Positions 43,382-52,644 of a stretch of DNA of 64,000 nucleotides are shown here, in pieces. This DNA is from Bacillota bacterium. GTDB taxonomy: Bacteria > Bacillota > Clostridia > Lachnospirales > Lachnospiraceae. The stretch lies in the NCBI GenBank assembly GCA_023409835.1, contig JAEYQV010000066.1, positions 1 to 64,000 on the forward strand, written 5' to 3'. Under the pieces are notes generated by a model. The model did no database searches. It saw only the letters and a program-made list of their open reading frames with translations, and was not told where the DNA came from. Made by a program: the position numbers and the translations under genes. Every line of letters starts with the position of its first letter. The stretch's first letter is position 1.

Positions 43382-44386
43382 ATGAACATCATTGCTATTA
43401 TACCAGCCAGAAGCGGGTCTAAATCCGTCCCCCACAAGAATATACGAAAGCTTGCCGGGAAACCCATGCTGGCCTATTCCATTGAACATGCCAAAAAATC
43501 CAAATACATCAGTCGAATCCTACTGAGCACGGATTCGGAGGATTATGCAAGGATTGGAGAAGATTATGGGGCAGAGGTGCCCTTCCTTAGGCCGGAGGAA
43601 TATGCGACTGATTCGGCACTGGATATCGACGTGTTCTATCATTGTCTGAATTACCTCAAGGAGAAGGAAGGCGTTGTTCCGGATATTGTAGTACAGCTGA
43701 GACCAACCTACCCCATCCGTAATCCGGAGGATATCGATCGTATGATAGAGCTGTTGCTTAAGAATGAGGAAGCTGATTCTGTAAGATCAATTGCACCGGC
43801 GAAGGAGATTCCTTATAAGATGTGGCATAAGGATGAGAATGGAGCGCTGTCCCCGATCATGAAGGATATCCCGGAATGCTATAATATGCCGAGGCAGAGC
43901 CTTCCGAAGGTTTATTACCAGAATGCCTGTATTGATGTTGTAAGGGGCAAGGTTATCCTGGAGCAGCATTCCATGACAGGAAGCCATATTCTTGGTTATG
44001 AGATGGATAAGAATTATGATATCGATACGGAAGAGGAATTCCGTCGGGCGGAAGCCTTCCTAACGGTAGCTCAGGGGGGAAAGCGTTTTGTATTTGACAT
44101 CGACGGAGTCATTGCCAAGCTCCAGCCTAAGAATGATTATGCCCTGGCAGAGCCTAATACGGATATGATCCGTGTAATCAATAAGCTCCATGAGATGGGA
44201 AATCAGATTATTCTTCTGACAGCCCGTGGCTATGTAACGGGAATCGACTGGGAGGATACCACCAGAAAACAGCTGAAGGAATGGGGACTATGCTACGACG
44301 AGCTGCACTTTGGTAAGCCCAATGCGGATTACTATGTGGATGATAAAATGATCGATATGGATGCTCTAAAGGGAATATTGATGTGA
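43382..44386 (+). CDS. CMP-nonulosonate synthetase fused to a HAD phosphatase
   Basis: 334 residues from ATG 43382 (AGGAG 6 bases upstream). Residues 1-230 are a NeuA-type cytidylyltransferase (IIAIIPARSGSKSVPHKNI, LRPTYPIRNPEDID). Residues 235-334 are a HAD domain with active-site FDIDGVI, LLTARG and GKPNADYYVDDK. It would activate a nonulosonic acid with CTP, and the HAD part could remove a phosphate, for example from a 9-phosphate precursor. Which sugar it acts on is open. Follows the first MAF gene by 24 bases. Confidence 0.85.
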   Translation: MNIIAIIPARSGSKSVPHKNIRKLAGKPMLAYSIEHAKKSKYISRILLSTDSEDYARIGEDYGAEVPFLRPEEYATDSALDIDVFYHCLNYLKEKEGVVPDIVVQLRPTYPIRNPEDIDRMIELLLKNEEADSVRSIAPAKEIPYKMWHKDENGALSPIMKDIPECYNMPRQSLPKVYYQNACIDVVRGKVILEQHSMTGSHILGYEMDKNYDIDTEEEFRRAEAFLTVAQGGKRFVFDIDGVIAKLQPKNDYALAEPNTDMIRVINKLHEMGNQIILLTARGYVTGIDWEDTTRKQLKEWGLCYDELHFGKPNADYYVDDKMIDMDALKGILM

Positions 44387-44543
44387 TTTATATCGAATGA
44401 GCTGATTTGACGACTTCGATTCATCACCAAAGCACAAATGTACAAGCACATGAAGAAGAGTGAGTTTATTTTATATATAAGCACTTGACTATCAAAAGGC
44501 ATTTGTTGTGCGGCAGCACAAAATGCGTGGGATTGGGGATAAC

Positions 44544-46376
44544 ATGAATATACTGTTATATGAATGGAATACCTTCGGTCAGAAGGATCTGGAGGATACT
44601 CTGATCCGTCTGGGTCATAAGGTGGACAAGATTAAATATGTATTTACGGATTTTGAGAAGGATGAGATCTTTGAGAGGAAGCTTTCTGAGCTGTTACTTC
44701 TGAAAAGGTATGATTTTGTTATCTCCTTCAATTTCTTTCAGGTGGTCTCCAGGGTCTGCAATGACTTCTGTGTTAAGTATATTGCTTGGGTATGGGATTG
44801 TCCGTTGCTAAACTTAAACTCCACTGCCATCTATAATCCCTTTAATTATATCTTTATTTTTGACGGCACCCTGTATCACCAGATGAAGTATGAGCTGCAC
44901 GCGGATACGGTATATTATCTTCCGCTGGCGGTGAATACGGATCGATTGGAGCAGATGCCTATCCTAGAGGGGGACGAGCAGGAATACCGGGCAGAGGTAT
45001 CCTTTGTCGGTAATCTCTATGAGAAGAGAAATCATTATGATGAGATATCGAACCTGCCGGATTATCTGACGGGCTATTTTGATGGAATTATGAGGGCCCA
45101 GATGAGAATCTACGGCTATAATTTTATTAAGGAAATGCTCACGGATGATATCATGAGTGAGCTAAATAAATATATTCATATCAATCCGGGGAAGAACTTC
45201 GTGGGGGATGTCAGGGATATCTTTGCTGATCGTTTCCTGAATGCGAAGGTTACAGGACTGGAGAGAAGGACAATGCTTGGCAGCCTGTCCGAACATTATG
45301 ATGTTACGCTGTATACCGGCAGTGATACCTCCGATCTTATGAAGGTTCATAACAAGGGTTATATTGACTATTACAAGGTGATGCCTAAGGTATTCCGCTA
45401 CAGTAAAATCAATCTTAACATGACCCTTAGAACTATTAAATCCGGAATTCCCTTAAGAGTATTTGATATTTTAGGTGCCGGAGGCTTTTTGATAACCAAT
45501 TACCAGGCTGACATCGCAGACTATTTTAACATCGGAGAGGACTTGGTCTGCTATGAAAACGAAGAGGATCTAATTCATAAGGTTGGCTACTATCTGGAAC
45601 ATGAGGAGGAGCGGAAGCAAATTGCGGAGAACGGTTACCGTAAGGTGAAGCAGTTCCATAATTATGAGGTAAGACTGAAGGAAATCCTCCGGATTGCCTC
45701 TGAGAAGGAGGATGGATACGTGCAAACCACCGGCCGCGAGGAACCGGATACCTCGGGAATCATAGAACGTATCGGGGAACTGGTATGGGAGGGGTTTGTT
45801 GAGGAAGCGAAAACGGAATATTACGGATTTTGCAGAAGCAATCCGGGTACCGTAACAGACGCTTCGGTCAAGGATCTGGATATGCTATTTCAGATTCATT
45901 CCTACGAAAAGCTCCGAGGCCAGAATACCCTATTTGATTACTCCAGGGAGCTAAAGAAGGTCCGGGAGCATTACGAGCATCTGAAAGAACTGCTGCTGCG
46001 TCTGGAGGAAAGCTTTGATGATAAAGCTTCCACTGATCAGGTACGAACCGAAGCTTCCCTGGTCCGCTATGTGGAAGCCAACCGGGTATCCTATACAGCA
46101 ATCGAATTCATCATCAACCGTTTTTCCGAGCATAAGGTTGAGCTTCTGAACCGCGTGGCCTGGGCTTTTTATGAGGCTGAGAGAAACGAGCTGGTGCTTC
46201 CGTTCCTATCCCGGGCGGTTGAGCTGGCACCGAAGGATGATACGACCTTAGCCCATCTTGCCCGGATACTATACCGGCTGGGCGAATATCAGATGGCATA
46301 TGATTATATCAATGAGATCAGCATCGCCTCACCGGAGACCATGGAGCTGATGGAACATATTTTAAAGCAAATATAA
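44544..46376 (+). CDS. CgeB-like glycosyltransferase with helical tail
   Basis: 610 residues from ATG 44544. The first 375 residues resemble DUF3880/CgeB glycosyltransferases: NILLYEWNTFGQKDLEDTL, YIAWVWDCPLLNLNSTAI, VSFVGNLYEKRN, and PLRVFDILGAGGFLITNYQAD followed by DLVCYENEEDL. The remaining ~200 residues are helical, TPR-like (APKDDTTLAHLARILYRLGE). It probably adds a sugar to the flagellar glycan. Terminated by a hairpin that overlaps the stop codon. Confidence 0.82.
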   Translation: MNILLYEWNTFGQKDLEDTLIRLGHKVDKIKYVFTDFEKDEIFERKLSELLLLKRYDFVISFNFFQVVSRVCNDFCVKYIAWVWDCPLLNLNSTAIYNPFNYIFIFDGTLYHQMKYELHADTVYYLPLAVNTDRLEQMPILEGDEQEYRAEVSFVGNLYEKRNHYDEISNLPDYLTGYFDGIMRAQMRIYGYNFIKEMLTDDIMSELNKYIHINPGKNFVGDVRDIFADRFLNAKVTGLERRTMLGSLSEHYDVTLYTGSDTSDLMKVHNKGYIDYYKVMPKVFRYSKINLNMTLRTIKSGIPLRVFDILGAGGFLITNYQADIADYFNIGEDLVCYENEEDLIHKVGYYLEHEEERKQIAENGYRKVKQFHNYEVRLKEILRIASEKEDGYVQTTGREEPDTSGIIERIGELVWEGFVEEAKTEYYGFCRSNPGTVTDASVKDLDMLFQIHSYEKLRGQNTLFDYSRELKKVREHYEHLKELLLRLEESFDDKASTDQVRTEASLVRYVEANRVSYTAIEFIINRFSEHKVELLNRVAWAFYEAERNELVLPFLSRAVELAPKDDTTLAHLARILYRLGEYQMAYDYINEISIASPETMELMEHILKQI

Positions 46377-46403
46377 GGAAATGCATAATTTCCTTATTTT
46401 TTT
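46373..46403 (+). terminator. Intrinsic terminator overlapping the CgeB-like stop
   Basis: ATAAGGAAAT-GCATA-ATTTCCTTAT followed by six T residues. The TAA stop lies in the left arm. It splits the glycan island into at least two transcripts. Confidence 0.85.
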
Positions 46404-46500
46404 ACCCTCGTGCACTTTACAGAGAGGCGGTTTCAGTCGATATATAGGATAGAAGGTAATTCTGTGTTAACCGGGAAGCAACAGACTAGGAGGATTAGAC

Positions 46501-48003
46501 ATGAACGAAGTCAAGCATATCTATGATGATTTATTTATCTTTGAAATGGCAAACAGCCATCAGGGCAGTGTAGAGCATGGTATTGATATAATCAACGCGA
46601 TGAGCAGGATTGCCAGAAAATACAATATTAAGGCAGCGGTCAAGCTACAGTTCCGCAACCTGGATAATTTTATCCATCCCGATTATGTGAACAGGACGGA
46701 TGTAAAGCATATCCCCCGGTTTTTAAGTACCAGGTTAAACTATGATCAATTCAGCCAGCTGGTGGATGCAATCCATGATGAGGGAATGATTGCCATCAGT
46801 ACTCCCTTTGATGAGGACGGAGTTGACTGGTGTATGGATATGGGGATCGATATTATTAAGGTGGCAAGCTGCAGCGCTATGGACTGGCCCCTCCTGACCA
46901 AGATTGCCCAGACCCATAAACCGGTGATTATTTCCACCGGTGGGAAGACTCTGTCGGATATCGATAAGATATATAACTTCTTTACCCATAAAAAGTGTGA
47001 GTTTGCCTTCCTTCACTGTGTTGCAGAATATCCTGCTCCGAAGGAGAGGCTGCAGCTGGACTTCATCACCCGTATGAAGCGCCGTTATCCTGAGGTGACG
47101 ATCGGATATTCCGGTCATGAGGATCCGGACGATAACATCGTACCGATGCTTGCCCTTGCCAAGGGAGCAAGAATCCTGGAACGGCATGTCGGACTTCCTA
47201 CCGAGTCCATTACCTTAAACTCCTATTCCATGAATCCCGAGCAGGCGGATCGCTGGGTGAAGAGTGTTCTCGAAGCGAAAACGATCTGTGAGATGAAGAA
47301 GGAGGACACCAAGTATGTAAGCCAGGAGGAGGTAGATTCCTTAAACTCTCTGATGAGAGGTGTATACTTAAAGAGGGATATCAAACAGGGAGAGCCGATT
47401 ATGCAGGAGGATGTGTACTTTGCAATGCCCTGCGGCGACCGGCAGATGCACAGCGGAGATTTCAATGAAGGAATTACAGCCAGTAAGGATTATACAACAA
47501 ACAGCCCGTTGATGGAGAAGAGAGTTATTACGGATATCGGCCTGGTACGGAGTGTGGTGCATGATGCCAAGGGTATGCTTTATGAAGCAGGGATTGCGCT
47601 GGGCAACAGCTTTGAGGTGGAATTGTCCCACCACTGCGGGATGAAGCATTTCCGCCAGATCGGAGCCATCATCATCAGTATCATCAACCGGGAGTATTGC
47701 AAGAAGCTGTTGGTTATTCTTCCGGGACAGAAGCATCCGGTACATATGCATAAGGTTAAGGAAGAGACCTTTCAGCTCCTATACGGGGATCTGGAGATCA
47801 ATATTGAAGGAAATGAAAGAACCTTAAGGCCCGGTGACATCCAGACGGTGCTTCGGGAACAGAAGCATTCCTTTACCTCCGTTAAGGGAGCAATCTTCGA
47901 AGAGATCTCCACAACCCATGTGAAGAATGATTCCTACTACGAGGATCCTGCGATCAGAGCTCTGGATCCGATTGAACGAAAGACCATCTTAAAGAAGTGG
48001 TAA
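46501..48003 (+). CDS. Nonulosonate synthase (NeuB/SpsE type) fused to SAF and cupin domains
   Basis: 500 residues. The NeuB barrel covers residues 10-280: FEMANSHQGSVEHGIDI, AVKLQFRNLDNF, ISTPFDEDGVDWCM, IKVASCSAMDWPLL, STGGKTLSDI and IGYSGHEDP. A SAF-like part follows (LKRDIKQGEPIMQEDVYFAM). The C-terminal ~120 residues form a cupin: PVHMHKVKEETFQLLYG and LRPGDIQTVLREQKHSF. It differs clearly from PseI at 55418, so a second nonulosonic acid may be made. The role of the cupin is unknown. Confidence 0.85.
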   Translation: MNEVKHIYDDLFIFEMANSHQGSVEHGIDIINAMSRIARKYNIKAAVKLQFRNLDNFIHPDYVNRTDVKHIPRFLSTRLNYDQFSQLVDAIHDEGMIAISTPFDEDGVDWCMDMGIDIIKVASCSAMDWPLLTKIAQTHKPVIISTGGKTLSDIDKIYNFFTHKKCEFAFLHCVAEYPAPKERLQLDFITRMKRRYPEVTIGYSGHEDPDDNIVPMLALAKGARILERHVGLPTESITLNSYSMNPEQADRWVKSVLEAKTICEMKKEDTKYVSQEEVDSLNSLMRGVYLKRDIKQGEPIMQEDVYFAMPCGDRQMHSGDFNEGITASKDYTTNSPLMEKRVITDIGLVRSVVHDAKGMLYEAGIALGNSFEVELSHHCGMKHFRQIGAIIISIINREYCKKLLVILPGQKHPVHMHKVKEETFQLLYGDLEINIEGNERTLRPGDIQTVLREQKHSFTSVKGAIFEEISTTHVKNDSYYEDPAIRALDPIERKTILKKW

Positions 48004-48038
48004 AGTAAGAGAAGTGTAGCAAATCCGGATATACGTTT

Positions 48039-48047
48039 TGCTATAAT
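48039..48047 (+). promoter_or_regulatory. Extended -10 promoter before the CDP-glycerol transferase gene
   Basis: TGCTATAAT with a perfect TATAAT at 48042-48047; the -35 region is poor. About 130 bases upstream of the 48178 start. Confidence 0.45.
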
Positions 48048-48177
48048 ACATAATGCTTTTGTTTATGATATTAAGATAAATGGCACAGAGTTTCGGGCTA
48101 TGGTAAAAGCTTCGAGATACTGTGCTGTTGTCGGACTTGGGGAAGATAACTCTGTAAGAGCATAGGAAGATACTTAT

Positions 48178-49374
48178 ATGAAGAGAGTATGGAAGGAAAT
48201 CAAATATTGGTGTCAGCTTTTTCTACTGCCGTTATATGGTTTATCTTATCTCGTGCCAAGAAATAAGAAGCTATGGGTATTCGGCAGTACCTTTGGACGT
48301 AGATTTGCGGATAATCCGAAGTACTTCTATCTATATCTGTATAGGAATAGACCCGAGGGGGTCCGGGCAGTCTGGATTACTAAGAATAAGGAGATTGTTC
48401 GGTTTCTGTCGGAGAATCAGCTGGAGGGCTATTATCTGTACAGCCTAAAAGGGGTATGGTATTCCCTTCGGGCTAAGGTTTATCTTTATGACAACTACTC
48501 CAAGGATATCTGCTATTCCCTGTCAGGCGGTGCGGTCAAGATTAATCTCTGGCATGGGATTCCGTTAAAGAAGATACAGCAGGATAATATCTTTGACCGG
48601 TTCCGTAATCCAAGGAGCTTTAGGGAGAAGCTGTACACAATCCCCAGGAGGATTTCTGACGAGAAGCCCTCCCATTATGTACTGTCTGCTTCCGCCTACT
48701 GTAAGGGAATCTTTGCTTCTGCATTCCGAACAAAGAAGGTCTTGGTAACCGGCTATCCCAGAAATGATATTCTGCTAAATGATAAAACGGAGGCTGTACT
48801 GATAGATTCCGATAAGAAAGCAGTAGAAAAAATAGCTGCCAGGAAGGACTATCGATGTATCCTGTATATGCCCACCTTTCGTGAAAGTGAGAAGAAGTTC
48901 TTTGAGGTCCTGGAGCTGAAGGAGTTTGTCTCCTTCCTCGAGAAGGAGAAGCTGTTGTTCTGCGTTAAGCTCCATCCGAAGTCCGGACTTCAGGCTGAGT
49001 TTGCCAAGCTGGAGAGCAGGAACATCATAATTGCTGATCCTAAGGGAGATCCCTATCCGCTGTGTAAGCTGGCCGATGTTTTAGTTACGGACTACTCCTC
49101 CATCTATTTTGATTTTCTTCTGACGGATAAGCCGATGGTGTTCTTCCCCTATGATTATGAGGAGTACTTAAGCGGTTCCAGGGAGCTATACTTTGATTAT
49201 GAGGAATTTACCCCGGGCATTAAGGTGAGAAACCAGGAGGAACTGAAGAAAGCCTTAACAGCGAAGGACAGCTTTAGGAGGGAACGACAGGAACTGAAGG
49301 AGAAGCTGTTCGGGTCTTCTGTGGAGTGCGGCAGTGAGCAGCTATTCCGGAAGATATGGGATGGGGTAATATAG
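48178..49374 (+). CDS. CDP-glycerol glycerophosphotransferase family protein
   Basis: 398 residues with the TagB/TagF-like GT-B core: KINLWHGIPLKKIQQDN around residue 120, VTGYPRNDILL, CVKLHPKS and VLVTDYSSIYFDFLLTDKPMVFFPYD. Such enzymes transfer glycerol-phosphate (or ribitol-phosphate) from a CDP donor in teichoic acid synthesis. No tag operon is nearby. Here, among flagellin-glycan genes, it suggests that the glycan carries phosphodiester-linked polyols. The N-terminus has a short hydrophobic stretch. Confidence 0.88.
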   Translation: MKRVWKEIKYWCQLFLLPLYGLSYLVPRNKKLWVFGSTFGRRFADNPKYFYLYLYRNRPEGVRAVWITKNKEIVRFLSENQLEGYYLYSLKGVWYSLRAKVYLYDNYSKDICYSLSGGAVKINLWHGIPLKKIQQDNIFDRFRNPRSFREKLYTIPRRISDEKPSHYVLSASAYCKGIFASAFRTKKVLVTGYPRNDILLNDKTEAVLIDSDKKAVEKIAARKDYRCILYMPTFRESEKKFFEVLELKEFVSFLEKEKLLFCVKLHPKSGLQAEFAKLESRNIIIADPKGDPYPLCKLADVLVTDYSSIYFDFLLTDKPMVFFPYDYEEYLSGSRELYFDYEEFTPGIKVRNQEELKKALTAKDSFRRERQELKEKLFGSSVECGSEQLFRKIWDGVI

Positions 49375-49522
49375 CAGACTGACTCTGAATTAAGAAATAC
49401 GTAATCCGTTATCCGTCAAAGGATGGAATGAGCTGCTGACAATAGGAGACTGACAAGAAGAATAATTGTTAAAATAACAGATAGGGTATGGTTCAAAGTT
49501 GTACCTATCAGTAAGGAAGAGA

Positions 49523-51310
49523 GTGAACCGGATGTTTGATGAACGCTTAAATACAATATTACATAGAAACGGAATCGAGATCATTGATGAGAGTAAGATG
49601 AATGATAACCTGGAGCTCTCGGTTAAGGGAATTCTAACGGAGTTCTGTGCCGGAAAGAAGTGCGCTCTGTGGGGTGCGGGGCGGATGAATACGACCTCCA
49701 GTCATACGGCCATTCTGATCGGTAAATACGCTACCTATCTTCAGAACTTAGTATGTGTTATCGACTCTGATCCGGATTTTCAGGGTAAGAAATTCCTGGG
49801 ATATCCAATTATCGCTCCGGAACAGATTAAAGAATATGCACCCGAGATTATCGTCATTTCCTCTAAGAACAGCGGGAAATCCATCATAGAGAGCCTGCTT
49901 AAGATTTCTCCGGAAAGCAGTTATGTGGACATCTACGGAGAGCTCAGGAAGAAGGGCCTCGAGGTTTATAATAATTTCTTTGATGAGAGAAGTATCTATA
50001 CGCAGATTTTTGAACTGCAGGAAAACTTAAGAGCAGCCGGTACGGACGGAGAGCGGTCAGCAATCATAAAGACGCTGATCAGCTATTATTTTGGCATAAG
50101 GGATTTCTATTATGCCTATTTTTATTTAGATCATTATGTCAAAAAAAGATATGAAGGTTATGAGAAATATATTATACTGAAAGAACAAACCGAGGAGCTT
50201 CTGGAAGAGCTAAGGACCATCAATTCAAAGAAGACCGAGGATGTCTCTATGTTCTATGTAGATGCCCTGCGGGAGATGGATGTGATTGATGCTAAAACGG
50301 GACAACCGAGGGTACTCTTAAGATATATCTCCAATGCCGATGTCTATACCAATGTATACTCCACCGGAGCAACTACCTATGAGAGTATGGTCTCCGCAAT
50401 TCTTGGTAAATACCCACTGGAATGCAAGGTATATTCGCAGAATTTCCTCCGTGGGGTCGATGAATTCGAAGCTTTGAAGCAGATTGATGTGAGGGGCTAC
50501 AAAATCAACTGGATGGTATCCGATGCATACCGGTTGATTGAGGAGGATGAGAGGCTTCAGCCTGACATCCAGATCTATATGTCTAAGAAGCTGTGGAATT
50601 TAGCCTGCAATTTGGCTGAGTCCGTGGATAAAACCTTTAATTTTCTCTATTTCCCCTACGAGATCCATTGCCCGATGCTGTGCGGCTTCCACAAGGAACG
50701 GCCGGTCATCCGGGGCTTTAGTAATATGGGAATCGAGCATTTTCCGGAGAGCATTACGGAGCAGTACCGGGAATGTGTCGATTATATGGACAAGCAATTC
50801 GATTTCTACTATGAGCTGCTGGGACCGGAAACGACGAAGGTAATCTTCTCCGACCACTCGCAGGTCGTATACCGGAGCGATAATGGGACGAAGACCTACA
50901 ATATGTATTATAAGGATAAGGAGCTTTGCACCCATATCCCGATGATTGTATCGAGTAAGGGAAAAGCGGCAAGGTATTACGACGGATTATTAAGCCTGGT
51001 GGACTTTAACCGGATGATCCTGTCAGCTGTGGAGGGAAAGGACTTTACAGGTCTTGCGAAGGATATCCTCCGTTATCAGTATTATCCGATCCACAGTGCT
51101 AAGATCAGGCTGCATGCTAAACAATGCGGCTACAGTGACTATATTGACGGGATGGATATCTTCCTCTCGAAGGAGTACATCTATATCAAGACCGGAACCG
51201 GTAAGGAAGAGGTGTTCCGGCATGAGGATCTGGAAAAGAACCTGATCGATACGAAAGAAGGTCAGGAATTTACCTATAAAGTTGAAAAGAACTACAAGGT
51301 AGCTTTTTAA
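49523..51310 (+). CDS. Two-domain protein: Rossmann module plus divergent alkaline-phosphatase-superfamily domain
   Basis: About 595 residues from GTG 49523 (AAGGAAG 5 bases upstream; ATG 49532 is an alternative). Residues 40-140 form a Rossmann module (KKCALWGAGRMN, VCVIDSDPDFQGK). Residues ~240-480 show the pattern of sulfatase/phosphoglycerol-transferase enzymes: FYVDALRE (first metal Asp), GATTYESMVSAILGKYP (nucleophile region), FLYFPYEIHCP and VIFSDHSQVVY. These would transfer or remove a phospho- or sulfo-group. The family is not established; the match is by motif order. Confidence 0.6.
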   Translation: MNRMFDERLNTILHRNGIEIIDESKMNDNLELSVKGILTEFCAGKKCALWGAGRMNTTSSHTAILIGKYATYLQNLVCVIDSDPDFQGKKFLGYPIIAPEQIKEYAPEIIVISSKNSGKSIIESLLKISPESSYVDIYGELRKKGLEVYNNFFDERSIYTQIFELQENLRAAGTDGERSAIIKTLISYYFGIRDFYYAYFYLDHYVKKRYEGYEKYIILKEQTEELLEELRTINSKKTEDVSMFYVDALREMDVIDAKTGQPRVLLRYISNADVYTNVYSTGATTYESMVSAILGKYPLECKVYSQNFLRGVDEFEALKQIDVRGYKINWMVSDAYRLIEEDERLQPDIQIYMSKKLWNLACNLAESVDKTFNFLYFPYEIHCPMLCGFHKERPVIRGFSNMGIEHFPESITEQYRECVDYMDKQFDFYYELLGPETTKVIFSDHSQVVYRSDNGTKTYNMYYKDKELCTHIPMIVSSKGKAARYYDGLLSLVDFNRMILSAVEGKDFTGLAKDILRYQYYPIHSAKIRLHAKQCGYSDYIDGMDIFLSKEYIYIKTGTGKEEVFRHEDLEKNLIDTKEGQEFTYKVEKNYKVAF

Positions 51311-51323
51311 GGAGGTACATGGG

Positions 51324-52625
51324 GTGGGAAGCAGTAAATTCTTTAAAACGAAGGGTGCCATCTATGAGTACGGAGACTATTATTTCTCCTATCAGGATGA
51401 AATTACAAAAATCCTTAAATACTATCAGGGAGAAGGCCGAAAGACTGCCATCTGGGGAGCAGGCCTAAAAGGAACCGCTTTTCTAAATCTGATTGATCCT
51501 AAAGGCAGATACATCACCTTTGTGACTGACATGAATAAAGAGCTTCATGGAACTAAAATTACTCCCAGACATACGGTTATCAGCCCTGAGGAGGTTTGGA
51601 AGGCGTCCCCCGATGTCATCCTCATCATGAATGCGGCTCATTATGCAGATAATTATGCGATACTGAAGGAGAAGGGATATGAAGGAATTATCCTTGATCT
51701 GGACACAATCATAGAGAATCACATAGATCCTGATATCATTATTTCAGGGAAGGATTTTGAGAATAAGAACACGCACAATTACGATCTTAAGAAGATCCAC
51801 CTTCAGGTTCTGGATATCCTTCAGGAAATTGACCGGATCTGTAAGAAGAATAATATCACTTATTTCCTGTCTGCCGGAACTGCGCTGGGTGCAGTCCGCC
51901 ATAAGGGCTTTGTCCCCTGGGATGATGATGCGGATATCGGAATGCTCCGGGAGGATTTTGAACGGTTTCGGAAGATAGCCAAAGAAGAGTTGGGCGCAGA
52001 TTATTATTACCAGACCATGGGAAAGGGAAGCAGCTTCTACCGGAACTTTGATCAGGTGGGCAAGAACAATACCTCCTTCGTCCTATATAACACGAAGGAT
52101 ATTAAAATCCATCATGGGATACATGTGGATGTATTTCCTTTCGATTATGTGTCGGAGGATGAGGAGAAAAGGAAAGAACATGTTAAAGTGGTCCAGAAGT
52201 ACAGGAAACTGATCTCTAATAAGTTAATTCCTCATGTGGTAAGCACGAAGAATCCCTGGAAGCGGCTAATCATTAACCGGGAGTATTATCGTATGAAATT
52301 TACTTCTCTTCGGACTTTACAGGATAACATAGAAGGAGCCTTAACCCGTTACCGAGGCAAGGAGGAACAATATGTTGCTGACTTGCTAACCCACTATAAG
52401 AAAATTATGTATTTTAAGAAATCTGATATACTACCGGTCAAATATGTAGACTTTGAAAACCTGAAGCTTCCCGTGCCGAATAATACGGACGCATATCTTT
52501 CGATGATGTATGGGGATTATATGACACCGCCGCCGGAAGGAAAACGAAACCAAAGACACAGGCTGGTGGATTTGTCTTATGATAAGGCATATGCTAAGGA
52601 CTTGAAGTGGTTCGGGCAAAATTAA
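51324..52625 (+). CDS. LicD family phosphotransferase with N-terminal Rossmann module
   Basis: 433 residues from GTG 51324, with AAGGAGG overlapping the previous stop. Residues 35-135 repeat the Rossmann module of the neighbours (RKTAIWGAGLKGTAFLNLID). From about residue 160 the LicD domain follows: ITYFLSAGTALGAVRHKGFV and PWDDDADIGMLREDFERF with its Asp cluster, HVDVFPFDYV. LicD proteins attach phosphocholine or a phospho-sugar to teichoic acids and glycans. Confidence 0.88.
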   Translation: MGSSKFFKTKGAIYEYGDYYFSYQDEITKILKYYQGEGRKTAIWGAGLKGTAFLNLIDPKGRYITFVTDMNKELHGTKITPRHTVISPEEVWKASPDVILIMNAAHYADNYAILKEKGYEGIILDLDTIIENHIDPDIIISGKDFENKNTHNYDLKKIHLQVLDILQEIDRICKKNNITYFLSAGTALGAVRHKGFVPWDDDADIGMLREDFERFRKIAKEELGADYYYQTMGKGSSFYRNFDQVGKNNTSFVLYNTKDIKIHHGIHVDVFPFDYVSEDEEKRKEHVKVVQKYRKLISNKLIPHVVSTKNPWKRLIINREYYRMKFTSLRTLQDNIEGALTRYRGKEEQYVADLLTHYKKIMYFKKSDILPVKYVDFENLKLPVPNNTDAYLSMMYGDYMTPPPEGKRNQRHRLVDLSYDKAYAKDLKWFGQN

Positions 52626-52644
52626 CATAGAAAGAAGGATGGTT

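Noticed and set aside
46735..47187. 150-codon minus-strand open frame
   Set aside because: Antisense to the NeuB-like gene; long frames opposite real genes are expected by chance at this base composition.
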